From positions 47,198,501-47,262,500 of the forward strand of contig NC_077243.1 of assembly GCF_947179165.1 (NCBI RefSeq): a stretch of DNA of 64,000 bases, in the 5' to 3' direction. The translations under genes and the position numbers were made by a program. Positions 45,931 through 57,806 of the stretch are shown one piece after another; the stretch's first letter is position 1, and every line of letters begins with the position of its first letter. The DNA comes from Solanum dulcamara (Eukaryota > Streptophyta > Magnoliopsida > Solanales > Solanaceae). A model generated the notes under the pieces. The model made no database searches and was not told the DNA's origin. It was given only the letters and a program-made list of their open reading frames with translations.

Positions 45931-46560
45931 TAATAACATCTCTTTCAATCATCCTTAATGCTAAAAAATGAAATATGACAAAATTGTGTTCTCTTGACGC
46001 TTCCTCTGACTTTGTCATCGACCGTTTAAATGTTTATTATAGCTCCTATTTTGCTGGGTATTTGAGTGAGGAGATGTTTCTCTTATCTTGAATTTCTTCC
46101 TTTCTATCAAAAAATTTAAAGATTTTTCCGGCATCCACAGAAAAATTGTTAGTTTTAAATGAACTGATCTATGTTGATTCCTTCAATTCTATGATCGTTG
46201 TCTTACTATCTCCGATTGATTGCTTTTACCTCCCATTTCTTGATAGATACAAGATGATTATATTTTATGAAAAATATTTTGACACATGCAGAAAGCATTT
46301 TAAGAAAAATAAATTTTGAAAAAACAAATTTGAAAAGATCACTATCAAGTGTCATGTCATGTAAAGCATGAATGAACGTACTGATTAGAAATTTTGTCGT
46401 ATTTGATAACTTATTCAAAAGTTATAAAGTTTCTCGAAGCTTTGAAATTTTGACACAGTACTCTTGAAATCTTCTATAACTAAGAAATGTCCTTATTGAC
46501 TCTCGTTGAAACAGGAATCAGGTCAAATGTAGTTCAAATACAAAAAGAAGAATTTAAAAT
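45931..46560 (-). other. Element J interior, no recognisable gene
   Basis: AT-rich. The minus frame 46206-46418 (70 codons) shows no motif. Confidence 0.4.
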
Positions 46561-46858
46561 TTATAAAGGGGTGACCGAGCTGACGTAGGCTGCCTGTGTA
46601 TCTTATTCTTGAGTATTCAGGTCATACATAGTTTATTACAAAAAAGAAATATTGAAAATTGATAAAGGGGTGACCGACGCTGACATAGGCCACCTACGTA
46701 TCTCATTCTTGAGAATTGAAGTTAGACGTAGTTCATTACAAAAGGAAATATTAAAAATTTATAAAGGGTGATCGAAGTCAACATAGGCCGCCTACGTATC
46801 TCATTTTTGAGAATTCAGGTTAGACGTAGTTCATTACAAATGGGAGGTAATTAAAAAT
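46561..46858. repeat. 99-bp tandem repeat, three copies
   Basis: GTGACCGA at 46571 and 46670 and GTGATCGA at 46769, exactly 99 bp apart. Each unit carries ACATAGGCCGCCTACGTATCTCATT and TTAGACGTAGTTCATTACA variants. The first copy is the most decayed. Confidence 0.9.
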
Positions 46859-47322
46859 GAACAAACATATAAATAATTACAAGCAAATGATGCAATTGCA
46901 GGAAAAGAGATAAAAGAAAACTATGAATCTTCAAACGTAGTATCTCTTGACAACATTTAAGTTGATCTATAACTTGTGAGAGACAATGTCTTTATCTAAC
47001 CGATGTATATCATCAGAGAAATGTAGTTATGTATTGTCTAAGCAAATTAATGAATTATCTCTTTTGAGTCTCTGTAAAGTGGACATGGATTCTGATTTCT
47101 TTTACACATTCACCATTTCCAGATCCACTATATCAGTCTCCTCTCGATTTGGCTTATCCTGATTCTCGAATTGTTTCAATTCTTTAGTGAGGTTTTTGGG
47201 TACAATCTCATTGTATCCTTCGAACTAATCGTCATTCATCTCATTTTGTTCATTTAGCTTATGACATGACATGATATTAATAGATTTTAGATTATTTGTG
47301 TTGAAATCATAGACAAAGACTG
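46859..47322 (-). other. Element J interior, unassigned
   Basis: No open frame and no repeat seen. Confidence 0.4.
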
Positions 47323-47867
47323 TTAGATAGAAATATTAAAGCAAGTAAAATAAAATTTTACAATAAAGGAGGCTTTCATTTGAAATAAAAAATACAAACT
47401 TTGGCCATGGTCATGGACCAAATTCCCTTTTTTCAAAATGTTATGGGGGGAATTAAAGCATAATAAGTGGCGGGCGTCCTCCGGACTACCACCGATTTTA
47501 GAAATAACATAAAATCCATGTTTGTTTATCAAAATGAGCGAGGAACCAAGATTGTTGTGGTGGTCTAATTAGGAACTTGCTCTTTTAGCTTGGCTTCTTA
47601 GATGATTTGAGACTCAATCATCACAACATCACTTTCTTCAGGCTGATTCCTCACTCCTTCCCTTAAACCATTGTCATAGTCATACTTACGCACTGGAAAA
47701 GACTGATACATGTGAGACAAAGGTTTCACTACAGCACAATCAACCTCCTTCTTGTTTTGACCCTTCTTTAGATCCAAATGAAAAGCTTGATGGAGTGCCA
47801 TAATTACATATTTGGATTTCTCAATTTTACTATAATGACACTCCAGGTCATTTTTAAATTTAAGCAT
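47323..47867 (-). pseudogene. Unrecognised minus-strand coding relic in element J
   Basis: Two minus frames, 47598-47867 (89 codons, lysine-rich, ending DVVMIESQII) and 47323-47532 (69 codons, starting MINKHGFYVISKIGGSPEDA), lie in the order expected if they belong to the 3' part of an Ogre-like polyprotein. I see no diagnostic motif. They may be chance frames. Confidence 0.25.
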
Positions 47868-48524
47868 TATTCTTCCATTTAGAATAAACCTATAGTGACC
47901 ATAAGTAATTTATCACTTGCCAGCACTAACTATTTGGTCACCTAGTCATTCGTTTGGGTGTTAGGCCTGTTCCCCTGCTTTGAAGCTGTATAACTTAAAA
48001 AGTTGACTTTGATGATAACTTCAGACAAATGGCCTTAGAATAGAATTTTGACGATTCCATTAGCTCCAGAATAGATAAATTAGGCTAGTAGCATGATCGG
48101 CATGAGTACCGAGGCAATCAGTACAAGTTTAGGACCATTTGGCAGTTTTTTCTTTGAAATATGGCTTATAGTTGACTTTGGTCAACGGTCTTGGAAAACA
48201 TGCTCAAATAAGAATTCTAACAGTACGGTTAGCGCTGAAATATTGAGTTTGGTCTATAATGACCCTTCGTTCACTTTCGGAGGCTTCTGGTCTAATCCCG
48301 AGGCTTGTTGTGGAAATGATCTCAAAATGGCACTTTGGTGTGGGGCTCACTTTTTATTAAAATAACCTCTTATGGAAATTTCAAGTGTGCCACTGAGTCT
48401 AAAATGTCGAATTTAGTGGAGCATATCTCTTTTATGTATATAGGATTGCGAATGAATATTGAGCACCCCATCAGAGGATTTGGCACGCTAAGCTCATTCT
48501 TTCACCAACTAGGTTTGGTGCCAT

Positions 48525-48682
48525 TGCTAAAGCGGTCCTTGGTCACTAAAGCGAGTGCTGCTAAAGCAACCAGCCCTCTTGGGCGGATATTGCTTAAGCG
48601 ATCAGGTGTTGCTAAACCGTTGCCCACTTTTTGGTGGGTCTCACTTAAGTGATCGCGGAGGTGTCGCTAAAGCAATATCTAA
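48525..48682 (+). repeat. GC-richer GCTAAAGCG/CACTTAAGTGATCGC repeat block in the H LTR
   Basis: Repeats of (G)CTAAAGCG at 48527, 48545, 48560, 48592, 48611 and 48669 with variants, plus a GCGATC (48598-48603) and GATCGC (48651-48656) inverted pair. Comparable in kind, though less clean, to the blocks in A, B, C and E. A clear TATA box downstream is not seen. Confidence 0.55.
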
Positions 48683-49784
48683 GGGTCATTCTTAAGACCC
48701 TTTTCGAGATTTTCTCTTAAATTTTAAACCTTTTTTTCTCCTTAAATTCGTGGGAGATTTGGGCAATTCAAAAGGTTAATTATGTAGATTTTTGAGAAGA
48801 ACTCAGTGGTGTGCTCAAAATTAGGAGTAGAGGCTTTCTTTGAGGTAAAATTCCTTTTTCCCCCATCTGTTTCTAAGTTCTTAGGCCATGAAGTTGATCA
48901 TTTATGCATGTTAGGTTTGGGTCTGTTTTGGTGTGTAAAATTGTGTTCCCTTGTGGAACATGAGCTGGGGTTAGTAGTTGGAGCCTAATCTCTGAGTCAA
49001 TTTTGTGAATTATGGAGCGCGTCCCATAATTCCTAATTTTTGACTTCAAAATTGGCCTATATCCAAATTCGATAATTTTAACGTCATAACAACCGTATTA
49101 ATGTTGTGGTTCTATTATTGATAGTGTGCCAGCATTCAGAGGCCGCTCTAAAAAAAAGCTCTAGTTTCATGAGTTGGAGCGCATGCGGTTGGACTACATG
49201 TAGGCTACGGTTTTCCCCTCATGAGACTAAGAATGTTTAGGCAATTGTATCTTGAATTGTATGAGTTGGAGTGGATGGGGAGTCGAGCATGCTAAATTCC
49301 TAAAATTCATGTCCTGAGCACTATTTTGGGAAATTGTTGGACTATTTATGTATGATTCTATTGTCGTTTATCCATGCATTGTGTTGTATGCTTTGCCTGT
49401 GGTTATATGTTTGGAAGCATATTAGGACTTAGTCTAGTCTAAGACTAGTGATTGCCTTAGACTTGTGCAATTTTTGTGCCATTGGTTCTTAGAACTTCTC
49501 CAACGTTGTTTCGAACGGTTATCTCCCTATAAACTGATATAGAAGACTTGAGTCTAATAGGTTGAGCCTTGGCTAGGTAGAAACACAACTTATAAACTTA
49601 CCTCCATAATGTTCTATTATCCTACTATTCCTGTATCGCTTGGTTCTTAATTCTGGTAGTCCCCTCGATGATTCGAGTTGTATATAATTCGGGTTGGAGT
49701 GATGTGTTGATGGAACTCAGCTCAGGGTACTCTTTGTGACGCTCAGTTGGTTGCTAATTCTAAATTTGGTTCAATCCCCTAGCT

Positions 49785-50035
49785 ACAGATACCCGATTCA
49801 AGCCCGTGGTCTAGCTTACTTGCGTTCGGTTCCTTAGCTATAGCTACCCGATTGAAGTTTGTGGTCTAACTTACTTTTGCTTAGGATCCTTAGCTACGAT
49901 TCCCCGGCTGAAGTCCATGGTCTAGCTTACCTATGTCAACCCTTGGTTACATTCACCCGAAGTCTGCAGTCTAGCTTACTTGTGTCAACCCATTAGCTAC
50001 ATTTACTCAATTGGAGTACGTGGTCCACCTTAGAT
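49785..50035 (+). repeat. Degenerate tandem repeat in the H LTR
   Basis: CCCGATTCAAGCCCGTGGTCT, then AGCTTACTTGCG, recurs four more times with variation (near 49848, 49903, 49960 and 50008), spaced about 50-60 bp. Confidence 0.7.
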
Positions 50036-50903
50036 GTGGTTCAATTCTTGATTCCCTGATGAATCTTCAGTTTACGTTGTAATCAACTGTTAACCATAGG
50101 TTGAGGTATTAGAGTTTGGGAATGGTTTGGTTCAATTTTGGGAAATGGTGATATTGTTGGAATTCTTTTAGCTCTGTTTATTTTACTTTGGCTATTTTTG
50201 AACCTGCTGGACTTATGAGAGTCTGTGCAGGTGGTTACGTAATACTTGTGCACGAGCATACATGTCGAGTTTATGGGAGCCCAACATATTTAGTTAGATT
50301 CTTCCTCTTTGATTGTTAAGTATGCTCGTGTGCATACCTACATTTATTTCTTACCCTGTCTTTGGTTGTGATCATTTACTCGCACTTCAGTTTACCTTTT
50401 CTTACCTTGCTCAGTCAGCCTATGATGCCTTCTGGGTACCTTTTGTTTTGGTACTCATACTTCAGTCTGTATCTATTTTTATGATACAGGTCCTAGTACT
50501 AGATACCAACGTTGATTCGAGCTAGCTCCGGTCATGATCGAAGGCGAGGGTGAGCACATTGCATCCTGGATTTACCCATCTCCCTCTGTATATAAATTTT
50601 GACTATCTTTTTCTTTTTTAGACAGCTCTGTTTCTATGGTCCACTTTTGGGACTTGTACTCTTTTTACTAGTATCTCTGTACATGTGACATTCAGGTTCT
50701 GGGAGGGATCTTTTTATTTGTATATATCTAGTTAGTTCTGCCCGTTTATGTATGCCTCTATTATTTCTTTACTATTTTAGATTGAATTGCTGGTCTTCTA
50801 CCCTGACATCCTATTACTCGTAGTTTCGGGATACATAGTGGCTTACCTATTGATAGGTCATACTAGGGGTCATCATGACCTAAGAAATTGGGTCGTGACA
50901 AGT

Positions 50904-50915
50904 TGGTATCAGAGC
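50904..50915 (+). other. Primer-binding site of H
   Basis: TGGTATCAGAGC, three bases after the LTR end. Confidence 0.92.
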
Positions 50916-51951
50916 CATAGGTTCACTGGTCTGACTTGTACAAAGTTGACGTCGAGAGGCTAAAGGATATCTTTAGGAATGTGTCCCTTTTGTATATTGT
51001 CATGTAGTGTATGTCTAATCAATTTCTAAATATATTACTTGTTCCACTCTTTTATAATATAAATTGCATGCACACTGGAGGTAGAGGCCGACCTCGAGGT
51101 CGTGTTTGGGCTGCAGCACTAGCTCGAGACCGAGAGTAGACTTTGGAGATGGAGCCACCAGTAGCTCCAATACATCAGTAGCCAGTGGGACCAGCCCAAC
51201 CACCGTGCAAGCCAGTTGCAGCTCCAGACCTACAGGCCATGTTGTTCAGATTTTGGCTACTACTGGGATATGCAACAGACCCTAGCTCTCATTGCTCTAG
51301 TGTCGTAGGATCGGCCTGTACCAGTTGTTTAACAGCCACCGGTACTAACTGCTCAGCTGAATGATTTGGAGGGCATTAGCCGCTTTAGGAGAGAATGATG
51401 CTCAGGTTGTTCCTTAGACTATGACTGCTGAGGTTTTCTGGAGATATGGGTGAGGATGCCTACGAGTTTCTACTCACCTACAAAGAGCGGTTGTAGGCTT
51501 GGGTCTAGTGGAGTCGAGGGGAGCCAAATTCATTGCTTATCAGCTAGATGTTCTCATCCGACAGTGGTGGTGTACTTACTTAGAAACCAGGATATCTAAG
51601 TCTCCACTAGTGACGTGGGCTAAGTTTTTGGAGGCCTTCTTAGCCATTTTATTCCCAAGAGCTTTAGAGATCAACTCCGAGATTAGTTTTCATAGTTGGA
51701 GTAGGGATCCATGACCATATTGGAGTACGAACCCAATTCCATGAGCTCTCTAGGCATGCCACCATGATCTTACCTACATAAGAGGATAGAGTTTGGTGCT
51801 TCATTAGGGGATTGAGGCTCTAGCTATGGATCAAGACCCAGTCTTTAGTCTCAGTGGGCCGCTCATTTTTGGAGGTGGTAGACCATGCCCACATGCTTGA
51901 TCAGCTCTGTCACGAGGCCCAAGGAGGTAGTGGCAAGAGAACTAGGGTGGA

Positions 51952-54627
51952 TGTCATGACCCAAGTCTCGAGCCTACATATGACATGGAAACTAAGACAC
52001 CTGGAGGTACTTCACCTAAGACTCTTAGCATTCATTAAGCTTTTCATAGGTAATGACATACAATAAATAGCGGAAGAAAAAGGGGTAATGGGACTAAGAG
52101 AGATAAAATAGAATAGAAATCTTAGGCAATATCAACATCGTCTATTTGGCCAACAATATCTCTACTTTCTTTGGATTTGGCAGGGGCTAAGATATGTCCC
52201 TGGCTCACCCTCATGATAAGTATATAAAAGTACCACAAGATTACTGAAAGTCTATACATGTAAATAGCAAGAAAAGGAAATGGAATATTATTCCCAAAAC
52301 ATAGGAACTCACCAACTAAGTAGCCTTCATTGATCAAACTAGCCACGTAGAGGAGAATATGGAGCAACGTCGGTCCCTACATGGTGGTATTATGTAGGCA
52401 AAAGTATGCGTTAGTACTTTAAATGTACTAAGTATGTGAGCATGCAATGCAATATATCATTATACAATAAGGTGATGCAATGGACCATGCTTGAACCTTA
52501 CAATCATTTGAAATACCATTTAGAGTTATGAAGCTTAGTCAATGAAATATAGAAACCGTCATGAATCATAAAAGAAACTTAAACATTATAGAGGTAATCA
52601 TGAGTCATTATAAGAAACCATATACTTGCAAAGTACCATGAATTCCAAATAAGTATACCATAAACCTTTTGAAAGGGATCTTTAGACTTTGTGAGAGCAC
52701 ATACTTTACCTTGTCCTAGATATAGTAGACATCATATGTTATATCTTAAATATTAGAAGAGGGATCTTTTACCTTTGTGAGAGCGATCTTTAAGCGACAT
52801 AAGCCATGCGAGCTATAATATAGAGTCCCAATATTACCCGTACATCAGAGGAAAAGGGGGAGACTACTTGACAAGGTAGACTACGTCATGCCTAAGTGGA
52901 TCCACTAAGCTATTGTGTGAAATGGGTACTCACTCCTAGTTCTTAGACTCGGGTACTCACCTTTAAGACTTAATATTTCAGGTACTCACCTCTTAGAGAT
53001 TTTGGTATTTGCCTCTATCTCCTTTATACCTACAGTGGCACATAGTTCTAGGACATAGGTATTCGCTCCTAGTCCAGCTCGGTGCTAGGTAAGCTCTCAA
53101 CAAAGTAAAATTTAAATATCATAGTAACATAAGCATTTGTATAACTTTAACATAAAATCACCATTCAATGGAATAGCTCATTAAAACCTTTCATTTGATT
53201 CAATGCAAGAATTGTCCTTTGACATTGAAATCTTACTTTCGCTAAGAAGCCCTTTCATTATTCAATCAATCATAAGACTCCCATTTCATAAATACTTGCT
53301 TCATATCATTCATTTTGGAGTCAAAGCTTTCATTTCAAACTTCATCCAAACACAATAAAACTAGGTGAGAACAATTTTCATAACTATTCATTCTTTCATT
53401 TAAAAGACTCCCATGACCATGATCATTATCTTTCTTAAACATTTAATTGAAGTCCATAAACTTCAAGTAATGCTTCAGTGAAAATAGAGTCAAAACTAGG
53501 TGGGTTCAAACCAATCATTTTTTCAAGTCATTTAAATCAATGCTAGCATGCATGAGAGTAAAGGAATACATCATCTAAACATCTTAAAACAACCAACCAA
53601 TATACTTTAAAAAAAACTTTAATACCTTCATATAAGGACCTTTAATAACAACATAACTTTATGAAATCAAGAGTTAATATTCATCAATATATCTAAATAA
53701 ATCTAAAATATATCAAAATCTATGCATTTAGAGTCATCATGTATAAACCCCTAAGATTTCATCATCAAATATTGAAATTCTAGGTTGAGAAAACATTTGG
53801 GCTCCATGGGTGGAAGGACCCATGGATTTAAATCCACATACCTTAGGGAAATAAAATCTCTAATGAAAGCTTGACAAGGAGAAGAGACTTGAAGATGCCT
53901 TGAGATGAACCCTAGATTCGATTGAAACTCTTGGGAGAGTTTGATAAGAGACAATTTGTTTGGAAAGTTGGAGTGAAAGAAAATAAGGGCTTGAAGGGTC
54001 TAGGGTATTTAGATAGGTGAATTTTGCCCTCAAAATGACACCACTTTGGGTTAAAATGCAGGAAAAGACCAAAATATCCCATTAAAGATCTGGCCGGAAG
54101 ACACTTCACGGGGACCCTTCACAGTCCATGGTGCATACCAGAGTCCGTGGTAGGGTCCCATGATAAGGGATTTATAGAAATTCAGAAAAGGGGCTTGTAG
54201 GGTAGTCTTTGAACTTTCTTCAAGGACACCTTGATGGTCCGTTAAATGCATCACGGCCCATGTAGGGTGACCGTGGTGCATGTCCTGTAGGAGGCCTAAT
54301 GAAGTGGCCACCAGGGAAAACTATACAGTCCGCGAAAGTCTCCACGACCCATGGTGGTCATCCGTGGACTCTGCCTAGGAAAAATTCCCAAAGACTTTAG
54401 GGAGGTCTCACCATAGTGGGCTTCACGGTCCGTGGTCCTCTATCTTGGTTCATCCTCTGCAGACTGAGCCTTTGAATCTCTACTATGGTTACACACTACG
54501 ATCCATGATGCCTACCACAGTCCGTGAAGGATTTCGTGGTCAGCTTCTTATGCCAATTTTCTACAACTTCTAAAAATTCATCCTTTATTCCTTAGTTTGG
54601 GACCTTCCATATTTCTAGGGTATTACA
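51952..54627 (-). repeat. Solo LTR I inserted in H gag (2676 bp)
   Basis: Begins TGTCATGACCC and ends GGGTATTACA. H gag coding continues on both sides with no interior or second LTR, which indicates a solo LTR. Its sequence aligns with LTR D. Flanking 5-mers GTGGA (left) and CTAGA (right) do not match clearly. The TGTCATGACC left edge indicates minus orientation. Confidence 0.8.
54095..54550 (-). repeat. GC-rich CACGGTCCGTGG repeat block in LTR I
   Basis: More than ten variants of CACGGTCCGTGG (for example CACAGTCCATGG, GAGTCCGTGGT, CACGACCCATGG). The cleanest is CACGGTCCGTG at 54424-54434, a perfect odd palindrome. In element orientation it lies upstream of a TATA-like CTAAATACCC near 54005. 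Confidence 0.82.
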
Positions 54628-57600
54628 CTAGAGGATAGCCATGACGAGCTCCACTTTATACCCAGGGAGTCCTATGATAGATCTTGCCAGAGATTTCATT
54701 CGGGCACTCCAGCTGCCCATTCGAGGCCTCTCTTAAGACTTCAGAGGATAATCAACACCATCAGGTTGGCTCTAGTATCGGTTTGATTCAAGGTTGAGGT
54801 GGTTCACAAATGGGTTCTTTCTGCTAAGGTAGCCGACCTCCAACTTTTAGCCGACATTTACATGGGTTCTATGAGTTTGGGGAGCTAGATCATTAGTCTC
54901 GCGAGTGCTCTCACTATAGGCTATCCTTACCTACTCCATATAAAGCCAAACATACACTAGCATCAATACCACCAGTTAGAGGAAGAGCCTAGGACAGGAC
55001 CAAAAGGGTGGTCATCAAGGTGCACAGAGAGGTCCCGGGAGAGGCAAGTCAAGATACAAGGTCGGTGCGTATGGTAGAGGAGCCCAAGCCCACTTCTATG
55101 AAGCTCTAGCTAGAGTAGAGGTTGAGGCCTTGGATGATGTGATCACATATACGGTTTTATTGTACCATCACCCCGCATCCCCTTTATTTGATATCAGATC
55201 TATATATTTTATATATCTATATATTTTTCCCCTCGACTGAGTAGAGTATAGAGCCCTTAGTTGAGTTATGTGTTTTGACCCCTCTAAGTGATTCTTTAAT
55301 AGTGGATCGAGTCTTTAGATCCTGTGTGGTGACTATTCAGGGATGTGATACTAGGGTTGATATCATTTTGCTTAATATGGTGGATTTTGATATGATTCTG
55401 GGCATAGACTGGTTATCCAGTCACCGTGCAGTCTTGTATTGCTATGTCAAGATCCTTAACTTAGCCATGCCTGTTATTTTGCTGGTGGCGTTATAGGGCA
55501 CTTCTAGTCACATGCCAATTGGGGTGATCTCTTTTGTTCAGGTCCCGAAGGTTCATGTCTAGTGGATTGTTGACATACTTGGGTTTTTTAGAGATGTGAG
55601 TAGGGAGGGACCTATAGTTGATTCAGTACTTATAGTTTGAGAGTTTGTAGATCTGTTTCTTGTCGATCTGCCTAGCCTCCCTCCTAACTATGACATTGAC
55701 TTAACCATTGATATAGAGCTAGGTACCATTCCTATTTTCATCCTATCGTACCGTATGGACCCTGCGGAGATCAAGGAGATCAGTGTCAGTTTCAAGATCT
55801 CTTGGATAAGGGATTAATTCAGCCTAGTGTATCGCCTTGGGGTGCCCCAGTCCTGTTTATTAAAAAGAAGGACAATACTATACAGATGTGTATTGCTTAC
55901 AGGCAACTGAATAAGGTGACATTGAAGAACTATTACCCATACCTAGGATTGATGACCTATTCGACATGCTTCAGGGTTTTGTGGTATTTTCTAAGATTGA
56001 TTTGAGCACCAGCTACCACTAGTTGAGGATTAAGGCAGCGAACGTCCCTAACACTGCATTTAGGACTTGTTACAGCCACTATGAGTTCCTAGTATTATCT
56101 TTTGGGTTAACTAATGCCCCTGTTGTGTTCATGGACTTGATGACATGGGTGTTTAGGCCATACTTAGACTCATTTGTCATAGTCTTCATTGATGACATTC
56201 TAGTATACTTGCGGAGCCGGGATGAGCATAAGCAGCATTTGAGAGTAGTACTCCAAACTTTGAGAGATCATTAGCTTTATGCCAAGTTTTCAAAGTATCA
56301 GTTTTGGCCTGAATCCGCATCATGCTTAGGGAACGTGGTGTCCAAGGATGGTATTATGATAGATCCGACAAAGATTGAGGCTATTCATGATTAGGCTAGG
56401 ACCACCTCTATGATAGATATTTGTAGCTTTATCGGATTGGCAGGGTACTATAGGCGCTTTGTTGAGGAGTTTTATACTATAGTGGCACCTCAGACTCAGT
56501 TGAATCGCCAGGATGTCCTGTTTGTGTGGTTGGAGGAGTGTTAAAGGAGCTTCCTAAGGCTCAATGAGTTGCTTACCACCCCTCCTATATAAACTCTTCT
56601 AGTTGAGGGGAAGAGATTCACCATTTATTGTGACACATCTGACATTGGTTTGGGTTGTGTACTGATACAGCAGGGCTAATTTATTGCTTATTCATTAAGG
56701 CAGCTTAAGTTGTACGAGCACAGCTACCCCACTAATGACTTAGAGTTGGCGGTTGTATTTTTTGCACTTAAGATTTGGAGGCACTACCTATATGGAGTTT
56801 GATGCGATATTTACAGTGATCACAAGAGCTTTCTATATACTATGAGCTAAAGGAACCTTAATTTGAGGCAGCGTCGCTGGATTGAGTTTATAAAGGACTA
56901 TGAACTCCCTATTCTCTACCATCCGGGTAAGGCAAATATAGTAGTAGACCCCTTGAGTCAAAAGACAGTGAGTATGGGTAGTCTAGTCTTTCTTTTTACT
57001 ATGGAGCGACCATTGGCTTTGGACATCCTTTCCTTAGCTGATCGGATGATTCGACTTGACATCTCTGATTCCAGGTGTCTGTTAGCCTATGTAGGAGCCC
57101 ATTCATCTTTGTTGGACTGAATTCGCTGCTATCAAGTTGTGGATGAAGAGTTAGTTATACTTGGATATCGAGTTTTAGGAGGTGATGTTGGTCTGGCTAC
57201 CATAAATTCTGATGCATTTTTGAGGTTTGGTGGTCGTCTCTATGTTTCGAGAATTGGGGGTTTGATTAAGATGATCCTTAACAAGGCACATGATTCTAGA
57301 TATTATATCCATACGGGCACCACTAAGATGTATCGTGACTTGAGGTAGCATTATTGGTGGAGCGGCATGAGAAGAAACATTGAAAATTATATGTCGCATT
57401 GCTTTCGTTGTCAGCAAATTAAGGTCGAGCATTTGAGGGCTGGTGGTGAGCTTTAGAGATTACCAATTATCGAGTGGAAATGGGAGTAGATTGATCTTTG
57501 GTACATTTATGTGCCCAATAGCTAATAAAACTCATAATTCAATAGTCAAGTTTAGAGAAAATTCCTAGAGTTTAGTTCACATTTTCGCATATTTGTGTAT

Positions 57601-57748
57601 TATTGTAACCAACCAACATGATTGGACACTTTCAGGGCTAATTGATAAAGAATAGACATTCAAAATATGATCAGATTAAAAATAGAGCTCAAAGGAGAAG
57701 TTGGAAACAAAATGTGAAGAAAATAAAAAATTATACTAAACAGAACCA

Positions 57749-57775
57749 ATCCGCATCACGGACTTTAGTGCGCCT
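57749..57775 (+). repeat. Short GC-richer motif upstream of the G LTR TATA
   Basis: CCGCATCACGGACTTTAGTGCG, with CCG...CGG halves, lies 24-50 bp upstream of TATAAATA in an AT-rich LTR. Confidence 0.45.
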
Positions 57776-57798
57776 ACTTTAACTCCGCATTTTGGTGG

Positions 57799-57806
57799 TA
57801 TAAATA
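57799..57806 (+). promoter_or_regulatory. TATA box in the G LTR
   Basis: GGTATAAATAGC, a near-consensus plant TATA box. Confidence 0.7.

Larger units (their letters stand above)
42435..47986 (-). mobile_element. Element J: Ogre/Tat-like minus-strand element (3' LTR and 3' interior)
   Basis: The sequence GGGTCAAAATTGAGTGTTAACA|GCTGTCCTTTTC at 44130-44162 reads on minus as a purine-rich tract followed by TGTTAACACTCAATTTTGACCC, the start style of Ogre-type LTRs. The LTR then runs left to about 42435. To the right lie two tandem arrays and CCTACGTATCTC words that I associate with Ogre/Tat 3' regions of Solanaceae. Element C abuts at 42434 and H at about 47987. Family assignment is by motif memory. 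Confidence 0.5.
47987..50900 (+). repeat. Element H 5' LTR (start approximate)
   Basis: The 3' end GGGTCGTGACA at 50900 precedes the primer site. The start is placed at TGTATAACTTAAAAAGTTGAC because it is the first TG in a GTTGACTTTGATGATAACTT context, but there is no second copy to prove it. It contains a repeated CCGA/GAAGTC..GTGGTCTAGCTTAC unit at about 49790-50030 (four to five degenerate copies, about 60-70 bp). Confidence 0.55.
51072..57504 (+). pseudogene. Element H gag-pol pseudogene
   Basis: Gag starts near 51072 (TGGRGRPRGRVWAAA) and includes GDMGEDAYEFLLTYKERL and ARQWW-like VLIRQWWCTYLETR. It is split at 51952-54627 by LTR I and resumes at LEDSHDELHF. The protease keeps FDMILGIDWLSSH. 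RT keeps [52 protein letters not shown] and the catalytic VFIDDILVY (near 56185). RNase H keeps IYCDTSDIGLGCVL and [19 protein letters not shown]. Integrase keeps the HHCC-type region (HDSRYYIHTGTTKMYRDLR, CFRCQQIKVEHLR). At least ten stops and frameshifts; the frame ends at EWKWE*IDLW where G enters. Not functional. Confidence 0.9.
47987..57509 (+). mobile_element. Element H: plus-strand Ty3/gypsy element, 3' end interrupted by G
   Basis: 5' LTR (about 47987-50900), primer site, gag, protease, RT, RNase H and integrase start are in order on plus. Gag is split by solo LTR I; integrase stops at element G. No 3' LTR in the window. Protein style and primer site fit a chromovirus; its sequence differs from B and C. 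Confidence 0.85.

Noticed and set aside
45080..46018. Three consecutive minus-strand frames with repeated RDIIFITQ-like units, resembling a repeat protein.
   Set aside because: They are translations of the 24-30-bp minisatellite, broken by stops, with no start or conserved non-repeat part.
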